From Cloeon dipterum (taxonomy: Eukaryota; Arthropoda; Insecta; Ephemeroptera; Baetidae): a stretch of 64,000 nt of DNA. Under the pieces are notes generated by a model that was not told where the DNA came from, made no database searches, and worked only from the letters and a program-made list of their open reading frames with translations. Where the stretch lies: the NCBI RefSeq assembly GCF_949628265.1, contig NC_088790.1, forward strand, positions 16,310,545 to 16,374,544, in the 5' to 3' direction. Positions 38,826 through 51,311 of the stretch are shown here, piece by piece (position 1 is the first letter of the stretch; each line of letters begins with the position of its first letter). The translations under genes and the position numbers were made by a program.

Positions 38826-38905
38826 AATATAGTCGGCAGGGAGGCTTTCCAGGCGGTCACCCATCCATCTACCGACTACACGCAGAACTGATGTGTCCAG
38901 CATGC
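38818..38905 (-). repeat. 5S-rRNA-like fragment (possible 5S-derived SINE head or pseudogene)
   Basis: Read on the minus strand, GGATGGGTGACCGCCTGG is identical to the internal promoter/3' arm region of 5S rRNA, where it normally precedes GAATACC. It is bounded by TAGTCGG and CCGACTA, which can pair (38872-38878 and 38830-38836 on the plus strand), so the fragment would fold as a hairpin. The rest of a 5S gene is not recognisable, so this is not a working 5S gene. It abuts SINE-like copy 1. Confidence 0.5.
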
Positions 38906-39139
38906 TATACCCTAGACAAAAGCGTTTTATGAACAGCTCACAAAAATTTGTTTTGAAAATACTTTTTAATTTCTCAAAGGTTTGAAAATGTAAAGCAGCA
39001 AAGGCCTTTTTTCAAACATCACCTCTTACTCAATAAAATGATCATAGTTTTCTTCCTCTAATTTTCAATCTCTAAATTAATGCAGTAAATAATAGTAACC
39101 TTTCAACTATGTGGCAGAAGCAGTTGTTGAGATGGTCAG

Positions 39140-42100
39140 CTACGATCGCGGCATCTTTGTGGTGATGCCCTCGAGCAGGGCAGAGTTGTGCATGTCACGG
39201 TGCGAGGAATGGTGGACTGCGTTGAAAGCGAGCGCCGGCAAGGTGGAAAGCGGCGCCACCGGCTGGGCCGGTGGATGCGCAGGGATGATTCTCGGCGGAA
39301 GCTCCCGCATTTGGGGCGCCTCGTCCCTCGCCGCTGGGCCACTGGTGGTGTTGACCACGTCCAGGGACGGCAGCAGTGAGCTCGCCTCCACGCGCATGTT
39401 CGAGTTCAAGCAGTACTTGAAGAATTCGTACGTTGACCAGCAGATAGCGGTCGACGGCATCTGGTAAAGCACGCGCGCCCGCAGGCCCTTGAAGAAGCCA
39501 CCCAGACCGTTCAGGTTGTATATCTGAGGATTTGATGACAATTTAATGTTAATGATCTGTTCAAACCAAAAGATGTGATTTTTGGGTTGTTCAAATATAT
39601 TGTAAGAGATTTTTTCGCTGGCAGAGCAAAAGGTGGGATTCTTAGGATACAACATTTTAGTTTTTGGCGAAATTTTTGAAATATTATTGAATTCCAGGAG
39701 TAAAGAGATATCACCCGCGGAACACATTTAATTTGATGGATTTTGAAAGTTATGAAGTTTCGAAGGTTGGATATCTTTAAGGGAAATTTTTCAACATGAA
39801 ATTGTGAAGCCGATTTTCATTCAAATGTATTGATATTTTATAGACAGACTCTACTTGACAAGACGAATCTTTCGGTGGGTCATTTTGATTTTCCGTGGAT
39901 TTTAGAGTTTTCCAAAGAGCTTAGAATTCAAGATTAAGCTTTACATATTTGTGAGCTGACTACTAGATCATTTAGCTCCATATTTATACCCTTACAAAGC
40001 CAGAAAAGTACTCTCATGTTAAATTTCAATTTTTTTCCAAAACGTCAAAAATGACCACCCAATTGATTTGTCCCATTATAAAGTTTCTACAAACCAAATT
40101 TCAGATAAATTGAGCAAAAACTGTACAGAAAAGTAGAGCCTGAGGGGCTGAAACAGTGGCTGTCCAATACAAGAGCGTTTATCCCTTCAAATTTCCAACC
40201 ACTCCTTCTCAGTAAATCCATGCACTGTAAAGCTATTAACAAATTTTAGAAAATATCATTAACTCATGAATATAAAAACCTTGTAGCTTGAGTGACAATT
40301 AAAATAACCAGTTACTTACATCTTGTATTGACACTTAAATTCTCACCTACAATTTACATTTTTTTAAATGGTGTGAAAAAATAAAGACAAAAAATTTCAA
40401 TCAAACTGCCGAAATTTGTGAGGCAATTACCTTACTCCAATTTCTAAACAAATAATTAGTTCCATGAGTTAATTCTGAATAAATATCAAATGAAAAGGCT
40501 TCTCACTGTAAGCTAAAAGATTGTATTTATGCTAAGGCGATGTGCCAAACTGTATGTCTCATCTGAGCACTGATGTAATACGAAATGCAGATTCAGAAAA
40601 TAACGTTCAGCATATCAAGACATCACATTGTGTATGTTTAGCAATCGGATCTACTTGTGCACCAAGTGAACGCATATCAAGAGTCAAGATCTGAAGGTCA
40701 TGGAGCACCTATTTTTGACTGGTGCATGTGAGGGACTAAGTAAAGCTTCAGCTTAAAAGATTGATAATTGGTTAAATTTGGTCTCTAAAAATAGATCGCA
40801 CGCGAACCCAGGCAGCTGATTTCAAATAGACCTGCCAACTTTCTGAGCAACCACGTGAGGGATAAAAATGTTGTTAGCTCATTGAAAATTAATGTTTGCG
40901 CTGGGAAATTCAGTTTTCAAAGCATATATATTGGGGTGTTTGCTTTAAAACAATTAATAGGGCTCAAAAATATTAACTATTATATATATATAGCATAGCA
41001 TCTGGGATAACTTTTAAATGTCAAATATATGAAAATAAGTTAAATTGAATTAAAATTTAACCAGTTTCCGACGTGCTGGAATATCAAGTGTCCGCCGAGG
41101 CCTAGAAATTATTTAGAATTTGATTTCATTCTCCTGTATTACCGTTCTGGCGGCGTTGAACAAGCCGGAGACGGCCGATTCTTGCGTGTTGAGCAGCGTT
41201 TTGCAAACGTCAAGTGGCGTAGTTACCGCTGCGGCAACGGCACCTGCAACGGCGCCGCTGAACATGTGCGCCTTGGGGTTGTACCGGCCGTCCGTGTTGA
41301 TGTGCTTCTGCATCAGCTCGTAGGTCATGAAGTGGATGCTCTGGAAGGGCACATTCATTGTCAGCTGGGTTCCGTACGAGCGGTAAAAGGCGCCGGCTCC
41401 CTCCGCCTGGTACACTTTCCGAACGCACTCTATGCATGATTTGTATGGGCTGCCGTACATTTGCAATCGCTGTTTCACAACTACAACACAAATCATTAGA
41501 TTAATTAAAAGATGAGAAGGATGGATTCTAATTGTAAAAGTTAGAAGTTAAATGATAACCTTATACACACCTAAAATGCAAAATAATTGTCATCAATATA
41601 TAACTGATTAAGTTGACATGAGCATATAAACGAATTTCCAAAATAAAGTTAGCCTAAAACTCGTAGCTATAGACTTCATGTTTCTTAAATGAATATCGTT
41701 TAAAAAAACTATAGGGTTTGCACCATAGTCTGTCTGGTATTTTCGACTGCTGTTTTTGTGTTGAAAAAATAAACAAGAATGTGTCAGGTAGTGAACAATT
41801 GTTTGGCAGGGATCAACAGATATGGCTGAAATTTTGGTGGCAAGTTGTTTTATGTCTGGAGACTCTAAAATGACTCTTTGTAGATTGTTACAGTTAGTAT
41901 TTATGGGAGGTATTAGGACAAACCCGAGCAAAAATAAATGGTGTTTTGAAAAATTCGATTGTCCGGCCTTTAGTCAAACCCTGACCATCGCAATGTCTAA
42001 AATCGATAAAAATGGCCATTATTTTTCATTGGTAGGAATAAACCCTTATCGTTTAAAGATGAGAGAAGAATTATAAATGAGCCACATTGAATTTCATAGG

Positions 42101-44877
42101 GGTCAAGCAACATTTAAGGTGAGGTCAGTTGAAGCACTACAAAATTTGTATGTCGATCCCAAACTAGGCAAATCCTTTTATTGACATAAACCTGCATTGA
42201 AAAATAGATAAGAGTTGAGCATGAAGCACTAAATGCTTTTACTTTTCAATCCACTATTTTACTGTTAAAGATAAGAATTTTTAGCTGAGTTGATCTTTCG
42301 TCAGTTGGTGTTTTCTTAGCACAAATATTTTCATTACGCCCTTGAATTACCAATTTAACTTCGTGATAACCTTTCGACCTTTCTCAAACATGTCAAGAGC
42401 ATCCGACTGGCAACAACAGTTAAACCGGTCACTTGGATAATTGCGAGATTTAAACTGCAGTCAAGTCAGTTGATACGTCAGTCGAGTGTGCGGCAAACCA
42501 CAATGATTGACCGCCGAGAGGAAAATTAATATATGTATAAGCCATCGCAACAAAGTTTGCATGGCACCGCCTATCTAGAGGACGCCTTCAGACGCATCAA
42601 CTGATTTTGAGTTGGAAAACAATCTCCACTGCGTAGTTGGTGCGTCACTCTTTTAATTGTGTGGGAGCAGGCCATTGCAATGTTTTTACTTTGCATTGAC
42701 TGGCACCAAAACGTTGTGCTGTGGACACAAAATCGATAATGACCCACATTCAACACGCACACCCCCAGTTTGGCGTCGAAAATTGTGACTTTTAGTGCAA
42801 AACAGTGCTGAACCGGGCATGAGGAAATTTCAACCAGATCTATCGAACAGAAAATCTGCGATTTCACAAAACAATCTAATAATTTGTTTTAAAACGGCAA
42901 AAAAACGACAATGCTAGAAAAAAACGAAAGATAAAATATTGAAGAAAAACAAACAGTGTTCATAAATACCTTCCGCTGGATTCATAACACCGTCATGTAA
43001 AAGAGCAGCCATCGCGCCCGCAACGCCTGTCAAAGCCAGGTCAAGTGTTTACACATCAGCATAAAAAAAATGAAATTTTTCACCTGGAGCAAAATCCGAC
43101 GCACTAGGAACTAACCGGGTTAATTTTTCTTTTGAGTATTCGTAGCAGGAGAAGTAGAGTGCGTGTGCGGGGCCCGCCCCGACGACCAACGCGCTCATTC
43201 CTCGACAAGGCCTCAGAATACCCTCCTGGCGCACCATTTGGGATAGTGTGTCGTAGATGCCCCTGGTTGCCGGGCCGCCGAAATTATTCAAACTCTGCAT
43301 CCTCGTCTGTAAACATAAAATTGCCGACGTAAATAAAAGAATCGATTTTCTTAACTGACCTTGGCGCATATTTATGTCAATGACCTCACAGCACGAAAGA
43401 AAGTGAATTGAAGCATTAAAATACCGTTGATCTGATGGACTCGTTATTGTTTTGACGACTTTAAAAGCAAATATTGTTCTTTCGTATATTACTTGATCAT
43501 TACTTTGACGTAAGAAGAAATTATATTATTTGGTTAAATTTAAATTGTTTAGTGTCTAATTTATTTAATAAACCGCTGGCTTTTATTCATATTTAATGCG
43601 GAGAAATGTTTAAAATTTATTTTAACGTTTAAAAATTGTAGCTTTCAAATTTAGGTAGGCGCTGAAATTTACGCAACTTATATAATAGGAAAGCTTGCAA
43701 CATAGAAGTAATTTTTAAGACCAAAAATTGGTGAAGTGGTTTTTTGTCAAGATAATGATAGCGCCAACACCTTGAATGTAAGTCAGTGAATCGTTTGTGA
43801 TCTATCCTCTGTGGAGATAAGCACGGCACTGATAAAGCACAACGTGGAGATTTAAAAAGTCACTCCCTTCAATTCAATAAACTTGCAAAATCGTTTATAA
43901 TTCTAAAAAAAAATCACTCAAATATTATTGTTTGATTGCAGACTGAAAAATTAAATTATAAATTCAATTGCAGTGCAAGCGTAACAAGCAAAATAACAAT
44001 TAAATATTTCCTCCAGCACTCAGGTCGTAGGTCAAAGCCCTTTAAGACGAAAGGTTGTAACTATCAGCTTTGGTCATTCAGTATGGGCAAATGGAATGTT
44101 GCCACTACACGTGCGTATTATTACGTAACTCTTAGGAGACAATTTTAAAAGAAGAGTAAATATAATCAATAAAACTACTATCTCGTCCGCGTAAATCATG
44201 AATTCAACCGTGTAAATTCCGCGAGAAAAGCAGGTCAAATCGAGATGGAACCGGACTAGAGCTCAAGCAAAAACCAGTCCAGCTGCGCTTTCTGTTAAGC
44301 GGGAAGCCACCCCGTCATCCCCCGGCTTTGGGCAAACCGAGGTCAAGGTCTGGATAGCAACCCACAGTTGGCCAGTTGCCAAATCCAGCGCTCGGGTAGC
44401 CGGGCCCTGACAGAACGCACCTTGACCGAGTCAAGAGGGTACATGACGCAGTGCTCCATGATTCCAGCGATGGCTCCCGCACTCATGTTGGTCACCACAT
44501 TGTTGGTTGGCAGTTTTTCGTAGTCGTCAGGATTCATGTCGGAGTCGGCTAGTCGGCACGCGGTGATTTCAACTTCCAACCCTTCGCTCTTGGCAACTGG
44601 TGCCCGCGCCACTTTGACTGATGGTCGCGGCTGTTTTCCTTCTGGCTCAGCGATCTAGGACAGAATTGCAGGTGAAACTGTCCTCAAACTCGCCATGATA
44701 GCAAAGTGATAGGGGCGTGGTTCTCATGCACTTCGATTGTTTTTGCATCCGGCCGGCGCCAATTTGTTGTGGAAGGGAATCCATTCAAAAACAACCAAAA
44801 ATATGAAAAATATTAATGGTATTAATTTATGATTATTTACAAATTACCTTTGATACACAACAAGTTCTGTCAGACAT
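39140..44877 (-). CDS. mfrn: Mitoferrin, mitochondrial iron carrier (SLC25A28/37 type)
   Basis: Inner-membrane carrier importing ferrous iron for heme and Fe-S cluster synthesis. Six exons join in frame to 421 aa: 44848-44877 ([10 protein letters not shown]), 44421-44654, 43084-43306, 42970-43026, 41143-41480, 39140-39523. All three carrier signatures are present: YPLDSVKTR (spanning exons 2-3), [12 protein letters not shown] (exons 4-5) and [11 protein letters not shown] (exon 5). Family-typical mitoferrin stretches include [21 protein letters not shown] and [18 protein letters not shown]. The C-terminus extends about 95 residues beyond the last membrane segment and is Pro/Ala-rich, as in Drosophila mitoferrin. 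A frame starting at GTG near 44612 is not the true start, because an acceptor precedes exon 2 and a short upstream exon supplies an ATG. Head-to-head with DENND10. Confidence 0.93.
39740..40230. repeat. Degenerate dispersed repeat, copy 3 (in mitoferrin intron 5)
   Basis: Contains GACAAGACGAATC followed by GGTGGGTCATTTTGATTTT (about 39855-39890) and CAATTGATTTGTCCCATTA (about 40058), both matching copy 2, and the first matching copy 1. A downstream phrase GGGGCTGAAACAGTGGCTGT (about 40146) is echoed at about 38427 (GGTCTGAAACAGCCGCTGT), so the family may have a further partial copy there. Confidence 0.5.
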
Positions 44878-45201
44878 TATCTACTTTCTCTAGTATCATT
44901 TGCCAGTCATCAAATATGTATTAAAATTATGAAAGAGACGGTGAAAAAGAGTGTTGTTATGTTAGGTCGAAGCAGGGAGCGTGGGCCGCGGGAAGATTCG
45001 CATTCAAGTTACGCCCCCTATATTACGCCAGTGCCCAGCAGCCCAGTGTTTCATTCATTCCCACTTAGGAGGCATTCCTAAAAAAATTATTTCGTTAAAG
45101 AAAACAAAGTTAGGTCGAGACCAGTCTAGACAACAGTTGTTGTGACGTGACCTGGACATTACCTCTATATTATTAACCTTAAAGATAAAACACAGCAAGA
45201 C
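44878..45201. promoter_or_regulatory. Candidate bidirectional promoter, mitoferrin (-) / DENND10 (+)
   Basis: About 325 bases between the mitoferrin start and the first candidate DENND10 start, with a GC-richer stretch at 44960-45050. The two genes diverge, so their promoters are here or very near. No TATA box is obvious. Confidence 0.5.
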
Positions 45202-46754
45202 ATGGTTTCAGGAGAAGGCAGTGGTTACAACGTATTTGGTGATTTGTTTAAAAATACCATAATATATGTATTATGCAGCTTTGTAACTGTTATGACTAAG
45301 ATTTTATCAATGTGTGCCTTTTATCAGTCATGTCTCATTCCTCAATTTTAATTTTTTTCTGCAGAAAAGGACTGCAATGGAGATGTTTTGTGCACATGGA
45401 CCTACCCATCGCTGACGACTCAACAGCGAGACCTGGCAGCTAGAAAGTGCAGATTTGATGGATTGGATACACATTTTTTGTATGGGCAGTTTAGAAGCTT
45501 GTGGTATTACATTAATATCAATGAAGCTCCAGACGCGACAAAGCTCCCTAAAGTAAATTTAAGAAATAAAAATTGGCGAGTTAAGAAAATTAAATTATTT
45601 TAGGTTCGTCAATTTTCTATCTGCATTTGGACATCTGAATTCAATCCTGATAAATTTGAAGCACTCTCCAAAATCATGGGAAGGAAGTACAATAGTACTG
45701 GTAAAACATTAGCATTAAAAATATTTGACGGTCCTTCAAAATATTTTTCAATTAGGTGAACAGGTGTCTGTGATGGAAATTTACCTTGCTGCAACCGCAG
45801 GAGGACAGATTAGCGATCCTGGATTTTCATTTTGTAGCCAAGACTTTCCAAAGTCTCTTTCTCATGAGTCCACTAATTTGAAAGGTAAAAGCCCTTATTT
45901 TAATTCGATTGACAAAATTCAAAACCCTTTCTTTTTCAGAAATTATTTCAAATTTTGGTTTGGAATCCATAATAATCTACACAGCAGTGTTGCTGAAGAA
46001 GAGGATAGTAGTGTATCACCATGATATGTCAACACTGCTCAAGGCAAGTGCAAAATTTAACTACTTAAAATTATAGTCACTCAATGAAATATTTTACCAC
46101 AGACAGTCAGGTCAATTCCTGCCTTTGTCAGCCACAGAGATCCAAGCAACACTTTGTTCCCTTGCATTGACCTCCATAAAGATGAAATCCTAAACCTGAA
46201 GGTACGTAGTCCAATGGAAGCATAAAATAAAACTAGTAATTTTAAACATTAAAGAGCTACGCCAGTTACGTCGCTGGGTGTCGAGACGCTAATGTTACCT
46301 CATCAGATTTATTTGACGTTTTCGTTCATCTGCCTGCCAGAGAAATTTCCATTGCTTCAAATGCAAGGGGTATAATTCATAACAAATATTCGGTGCCAAA
46401 TTTAACAAATCGTTGGATTTTAATTTTTAGAAAGCATGGCAATGACTCGGACTCACAAGGAGATTGCGTTCTTCCTTGTCCAGCTCTCGCAAAATGAATC
46501 ATTGAGTGAACAGCAACTGGTTACTGCTGTCTCGGCCAAAACAAATGACCTACTAGAACAATTGAGGTAAAATTTTGAGGCCTTCCAGTATATATTATGA
46601 TTTAGTTTAATTTTTCAGAAATCTGGCCACTACAACAACCTCGGAAGGGAAGTCGGTGGTAACCCTAGAGTCACTGCGGCAAAATAGTTTTCCTCACGCC
46701 ATGGAAAATTTCTTGTTCAACTTGGCTGTTGCTGAGGATATTATGATGTTATGA
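45202..46754 (+). CDS. DENND10: DENN domain-containing protein 10 (FAM45 family)
   Basis: Late-endosome protein of the DENN family, in vertebrates implicated in endosome homeostasis and exosome secretion through Rab27. Eight exons are secure: 45365-45552, 45604-45700, 45756-45884, 45940-46043, 46103-46201, 46255-46369, 46431-46566, 46619-46754. They encode about 334 aa, starting EKDCNGDVLCTWTYPS and ending FPHAMENFLFNLAVAEDIMML, which aligns with the family along its length (RKC, YGQFRSLWYYI, TAVLLKKRIVVYH, YVAGC, LFDVFVHL). The first exon is uncertain: an ATG at 45202 (MVSGEGS) could splice at a weak donor in the right phase, but the usual hydrophobic start of about 20 residues is not seen. 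The intron after exon 5 uses a GC donor (AAG|GCAAGT), required by frame. Confidence 0.85.
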
Positions 46755-48477
46755 AAAGGCTGTATAAATAGACTTTAACTGGAGATACAACAGTTACCAT
46801 CCATTCCATATACTTATTTCTATTTTTTATTGTTTTTGAATCAGACGAATTATGAAGACAATAGTTGAAAGTAAAGGTTTCAGCCAGCTGCACAAGCCTG
46901 CTAATTTGGGTCGCGTGGTCAGCGCCAGCCGCCAGTTAAAAAGCCTAAAACATCGAAAAATGCCTGGTAGAAAATGGTCTGGTCCTTCGGACTGTTAAGC
47001 GCTATTAAACTTGACTTGATAAATTTTGTCAGCTGCCAGTCGTTGGCAAAAATGCTCAGCCACTGCCAATGGGCCAAAAGTCGACTGCAGCCGGAACAAC
47101 CAGCCTCTAAAACCGCGGCTGAGACCTAGTAGAAATTTCAAATATTTTGTTACTATCTTTCGTTATCAAAAAATGCTTTCTAAAACGGGAATTTATATAT
47201 TTTTCTCCAACTAATACTAACTGATAATTTCGATTCTGTTTCCTCATGCTCTTGTTGACTATTTTTTGTCAGAGATTTAAAATAAAACTTTAAATAAAAT
47301 GCATTTTTCTCTATGTTAATAATTTTGTACTGATAAATCCTAATGACGTTCTTTTTTATTCATTTTGAATTGAAATTCCGTAAGTAAGTTTAATTTTTAA
47401 TTAAACTTCCAAGTGAGGGAAAATGAAAGTTTTAGTGTCTTTACATCAGTTACCCGATTGGATAACTATCTTTCAGGTTAAAAATCCTGAATATTGTGAT
47501 TTTCAGCTATTAAAAAATACAGTTTCAACAATTTTAACACGGATTTATTATATAATTTGGAAAAGCACGTATTATTACAAAAGTGCTCAGAAGTGAGATA
47601 TGTAGTTATTTGCGTAATTTATTTAATAAAAAATGTAATGAGTAATAAATATGTGAATTAAATATTTACAATGGTTAACATTTAAAAAGATATTTTACTT
47701 AAATGATCACGGCCAAAATGTGTTTTTTGATTGAATATAGTTTTATGGGTGTGGCAACGGCAAAGATAATAATTGCGACGAGGTAAGTATGTATATATCA
47801 ACATTCAATTTTTCTCGGCTTTTATTATATAATCCATATAATCACAACGCATCACAAACGCGGTGTATTTAATTGTCTTTGAAACCTTTTTAAAATGAAC
47901 AGAAAAACAACAAATTAAATAACTATATAAATATTATGTATTTAATTCTCTTGATGAAAGTTAATCTTTTGTTCAGCCGAGACCTTGAATATAAGCTAAA
48001 GGCGCAATTTATTAGCTAGCGGCAGGATAATCAGTGTAGGAGCTCGAATAGTTGAAGTCACGCGGTCACACTGGTCACACATTATAAAAGAAAAGAAGAT
48101 CAGTCTATTGACCTTGCAACAGATGGTGCGAGAGTCGCGCTCCCCACCAACAGCATAAAGTTGGCAAACAGTTTTTTCCAGACGCCGCCATTTCACCCGC
48201 CTCAATTTTCCAACCGCCCGATTAATTTCCCGTTACCATATTATAGTTTACAACCCCTACCTGATCCTGCCGTGTCGTGAATTGTGTTAAGGGTGTTAAG
48301 GAGCAGTGCGCGGCGTCTCTCCCTCGTCTGATAAAGGCGTCGTCCCGAAAATAAGGGGTGCGGTGCTCGCTCCTCGGCGTGGCCCGATCAACAAGTGTGT
48401 TGCGAGCCGACTCTCAACCTGAGACCACGAAATTTGTTTGAATCTTCTGACAAGTTGATAAATTAACAACTGTCAGG
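46755..48477. other. Intergenic between DENND10 and G alpha-i
   Basis: Starts with the DENND10 3' flank. A GC-richer stretch at about 46870-47110, unlike its surroundings, may be a transposon remnant. The last 300 bases (48.18-48.48 kb) are GC-richer and must hold the 5' untranslated region and probably the promoter of G alpha-i. No other gene seen. Confidence 0.5.
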
Positions 48478-50475
48478 ATGGGGTGCGCTGTCAGCTCCGA
48501 GGGAGACAAAGCGGCCGTCGAGAGGTCGAGGAAGATCGACAAGGACCTTAGGGCGGACGGCGAAAGAGCCGCCAGGGAGGTCAAACTCCTGCTCTTAGGT
48601 ACAGACTACATACATATTTAAACACAGAAATTAATACAACATCCGTCAGGGATAATTATGTATTTAAAAAGTTTGTTTTCTAATATTTTACGATTTTACT
48701 AAAAAAGAGACAAATTGGCTTCTTTCCCTTACTTTTTCATGACTCGCAACCAGGAAATATCTTAAATAACATAATATATCATCAAACTCATTTTCAATTT
48801 TTACATTCTGGTCATTTTTTCGTGATATCATTAATTTTGGTAATTAAGAATAATTATTATGTATTTATTCTAGGCGCTGGCGAATCGGGCAAGAGCACCA
48901 TTGTCAAGCAAATGAAGATAATTCATGAAACTGGCTATTCCAAAGACGAGTGCGAGCAGTACAGACCGGTTGTGTACAGCAACACTATTCAGAGTTTGAT
49001 GGCCATCATCAGGGCTATGGGTCAGCTGAGGATCGAATTTGCTGATCCGAGCAGAACGGTTGGTGCCGCAGCTCTTTCTCGAGTTGGAAATAACCTAACG
49101 TGTGGAATTTCTATCTAGGACATGGCCCGCCAGTTTTTCACTCTGGCCAGCGCAGCTGAGGAAGGGGAGTTGACGCCCGAGCTGGCGATGCTGATGAAAA
49201 GACTCTGGCAGGACGAAGGCCTCCAGTCCTGCTTCTCCAGGTCGCGCGAGTACCAACTGAATGACTCAGCGGCCTACTACCTGAATGCTCTTGATCGAAT
49301 CTCACAACCTTCGTACATTCCCACTCAGCAGGATGTGCTCAGGACGAGAGTCAAAACTACAGGCATTGTCGAGACGCACTTCAGTTTCAAGGGACTCAAC
49401 TTCAAGTGAGTATTCAAATTTTAAATACGTGACCAAATGGCTATGTGCTGTGACCTCAAACAGTCTGATTATTAAAAAGAAAGTACGAAGACAGTCTCTT
49501 GGCCTCTGTGCTCACTTTGCCAGTGTCAACTGCAAATTAGTATTTCGCGCACGTATATTTTGATATTTCTCAACAACGTTTAAGTTTTGGGCAAAGCTAT
49601 TGAATTTGTGTAGCATTTCCTGATGTTTTCGATTTCACAATTTTATCGATTTTCATAGATTATTTGTAAATGACCGAAAATTTCAAAATTGATTTAAAAA
49701 ACCTAAATTTCATAATATCCCGAGAATCTTTTGCGTTACTTGTTGCTTGTCTTTTCATATTTTATATTTACTCTCCTAAAAATGACATGTAAGAGAAAAT
49801 TTTCAAATTATCTTGGGGCATTATTTATTATTTCTGACTGGAAAGGACGCTTTGCCAAAGTAACAATAGATAATTTTCTTTTTTACAGAATGTTTGACGT
49901 TGGTGGACAGAGATCAGAAAGGAAAAAGTGGATTCACTGCTTTGAAGGAGTCACAGCTATCATTTTCTGTGTTGCGTTGTCAGGTAAAACAATATTGAAT
50001 TCAAACAACTGGTTTCTAAAGAGTCAGTCTTCATAGGATATGATTTGGTTTTGGCTGAGGATGAAGAAATGAACAGGATGATTGAATCAATGAAACTTTT
50101 TGATTCTATTTGCAATAGCAAATGGTTTGTAGAAACGTCAATCATCCTTTTCCTCAACAAGAAAGACCTGTTTGAAGATAAAATCACTAAGTCACCACTG
50201 ACCATCTGCTTCCCGGAATATACAGGTATAATTTTCTTGAATTCATTGATGTGCGAGATTCACCCATCTCATTTTTGTATCTAGGCTCAAATACTTTCGA
50301 AGAAGCAGCGGCCTACATTCAAATGAAATTTGAAAACCTGAACAAAAAGAAAGGCTTCAAGGAAATTTACACTCACTTTACGTGCGCCACGGACACAAAC
50401 AACATTCAGTTTGTATTCGATGCCGTCACTGACGTGATCATTAAGAACAATCTCAAAGACTGTGGACTCTTCTAA
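48478..50475 (+). CDS. Galphai: Guanine nucleotide-binding protein G(i) subunit alpha
   Basis: Heterotrimeric G-protein alpha subunit inhibiting adenylyl cyclase; in insects it also acts with Pins and Mud in spindle orientation. Six exons join in frame to 355 aa: 48478-48598, 48874-49058, 49119-49405, 49889-49983, 50037-50225, 50285-50475. Features: MGC start for N-myristoylation and palmitoylation; P-loop GAGESGKS at 40-47; switch I RTRVKTTG; switch [14 protein letters not shown]; base-binding NKKD; TCATDT near the C-terminus; final residues KDCGLF with Cys at -4, the site modified by pertussis toxin in Gi/Go. The sequence matches Gi rather than Go or Gs throughout. The donor after exon 2 (ACG|GTTGGT) is weak but needed for the frame. 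Confidence 0.96.
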
Positions 50476-50900
50476 TCGACTTGTTCGAGCCTTTGTAATA
50501 TATCTAAGCCAACGTTTCAATCGCTCAACGTGAGCAAGAATTGCCTAGCCATGTGAACGCCAATTTTATCGCCAACAGTATTCTCTCCAGTGTGCAGGTA
50601 CTGCCATCTTATTCACTGTAAATATTCTAAAATGGAACGGAGGATCTGCCATGACATTTGAGCGCATTTTCGTACTCTTTAATTTTCGTAAAAGATCATA
50701 ACTACGAGCTTGAGATTTTACATTTCAAAATATTTAAATCGATTTATATATGTCTGAATCTCCTTATTTTGATCTAAATACTAAGCTGATCATATTTTGT
50801 AGCCAAATCTAATGCATCAATCGCCGGTATATACTCTCAAAACACCTTGATATCCAATTTCAGCCAATTTTTGCCTTGCAGTCGTATTTTATAAATACGA

Positions 50901-51311
50901 AATAAATTTACTGCAATTTAGTTTCACTGTGCCTTAACGCGAAGTTGGATAGCGATGTGATGCGAGTTCCAAAATTATTAAGAAAATTAAAAATACAACA
51001 ACAGGTGCACTGAGCTCCATAAAATCACACAAGCATCCATGTTAATCTTTTAAGTCATTCCTCGAGACGCATTTATTTATGATATAGTCGAAAATATTGT
51101 TAACCTGTAAGTGTGCCTTTGGTAATATTATGAGGGAAATCTCTCTTTTTGACAATGTTTTGCCAAGATCTTGCTGCTACGCATAAATGTTCAGGGTGCC
51201 AATATTTGCTCTACGTAATGTATTCATTTTAATAATATTCTTTTGTACAATGATTAATACTATTAATACTTGGATAAAACTCATGGAAGTGTCAAATACA
51301 GTGTGAATAAA
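50901..51311 (+). terminator. Candidate poly(A) signals of G alpha-i
   Basis: AATAAA at 50901-50906 and at 51306-51311, about 430 and 830 bases past the stop codon. Either or both could end the transcript. No gene is seen between 50476 and 51620. Confidence 0.5.

Larger units (their letters stand above)
31641..39139. other. 7.5-kb gene-free interval upstream of period
   Basis: Between the period promoter and the end of mitoferrin. No frame on either strand has splice-supported homology or coding character. Contents I can point to: a TTATGTAA element at 32506-32513 and another near 34059 (the form bound by VRI/PDP1-type bZIP factors), a palindromic CRE TGACGTCA at 35828-35835, an inverted repeat at about 34.95 and 35.37 kb, repeat-like sequence at about 36.56-36.9 kb, and the GC-rich SINE-like copy with a 5S-like fragment at 38.58-38.9 kb. 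Distal regulatory DNA for period is possible but not shown. Confidence 0.6.

Noticed and set aside
38818-38905. Functional 5S rRNA gene
   Set aside because: Only about 18 bases match exactly; the 5' half and the remaining stem partners of 5S rRNA are absent.
31641-39139. tRNA genes or CRISPR-like arrays in the gene-free interval
   Set aside because: No cloverleaf with A and B boxes and no regularly spaced repeats were seen; CRISPR arrays are not expected in an insect genome.
44356-44612. Mitoferrin start at 44612
   Set aside because: That codon is GTG. The exon runs on to an acceptor at 44654, and a short upstream exon with an ATG (44877) joins in frame.
45202-45231. Direct splice of MVSGEGSGYN at the GTATTT donor into DENND10 exon 2
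   Set aside because: Phase 0 into exon 2 gives a frame that stops early; the family frame needs phase 1.
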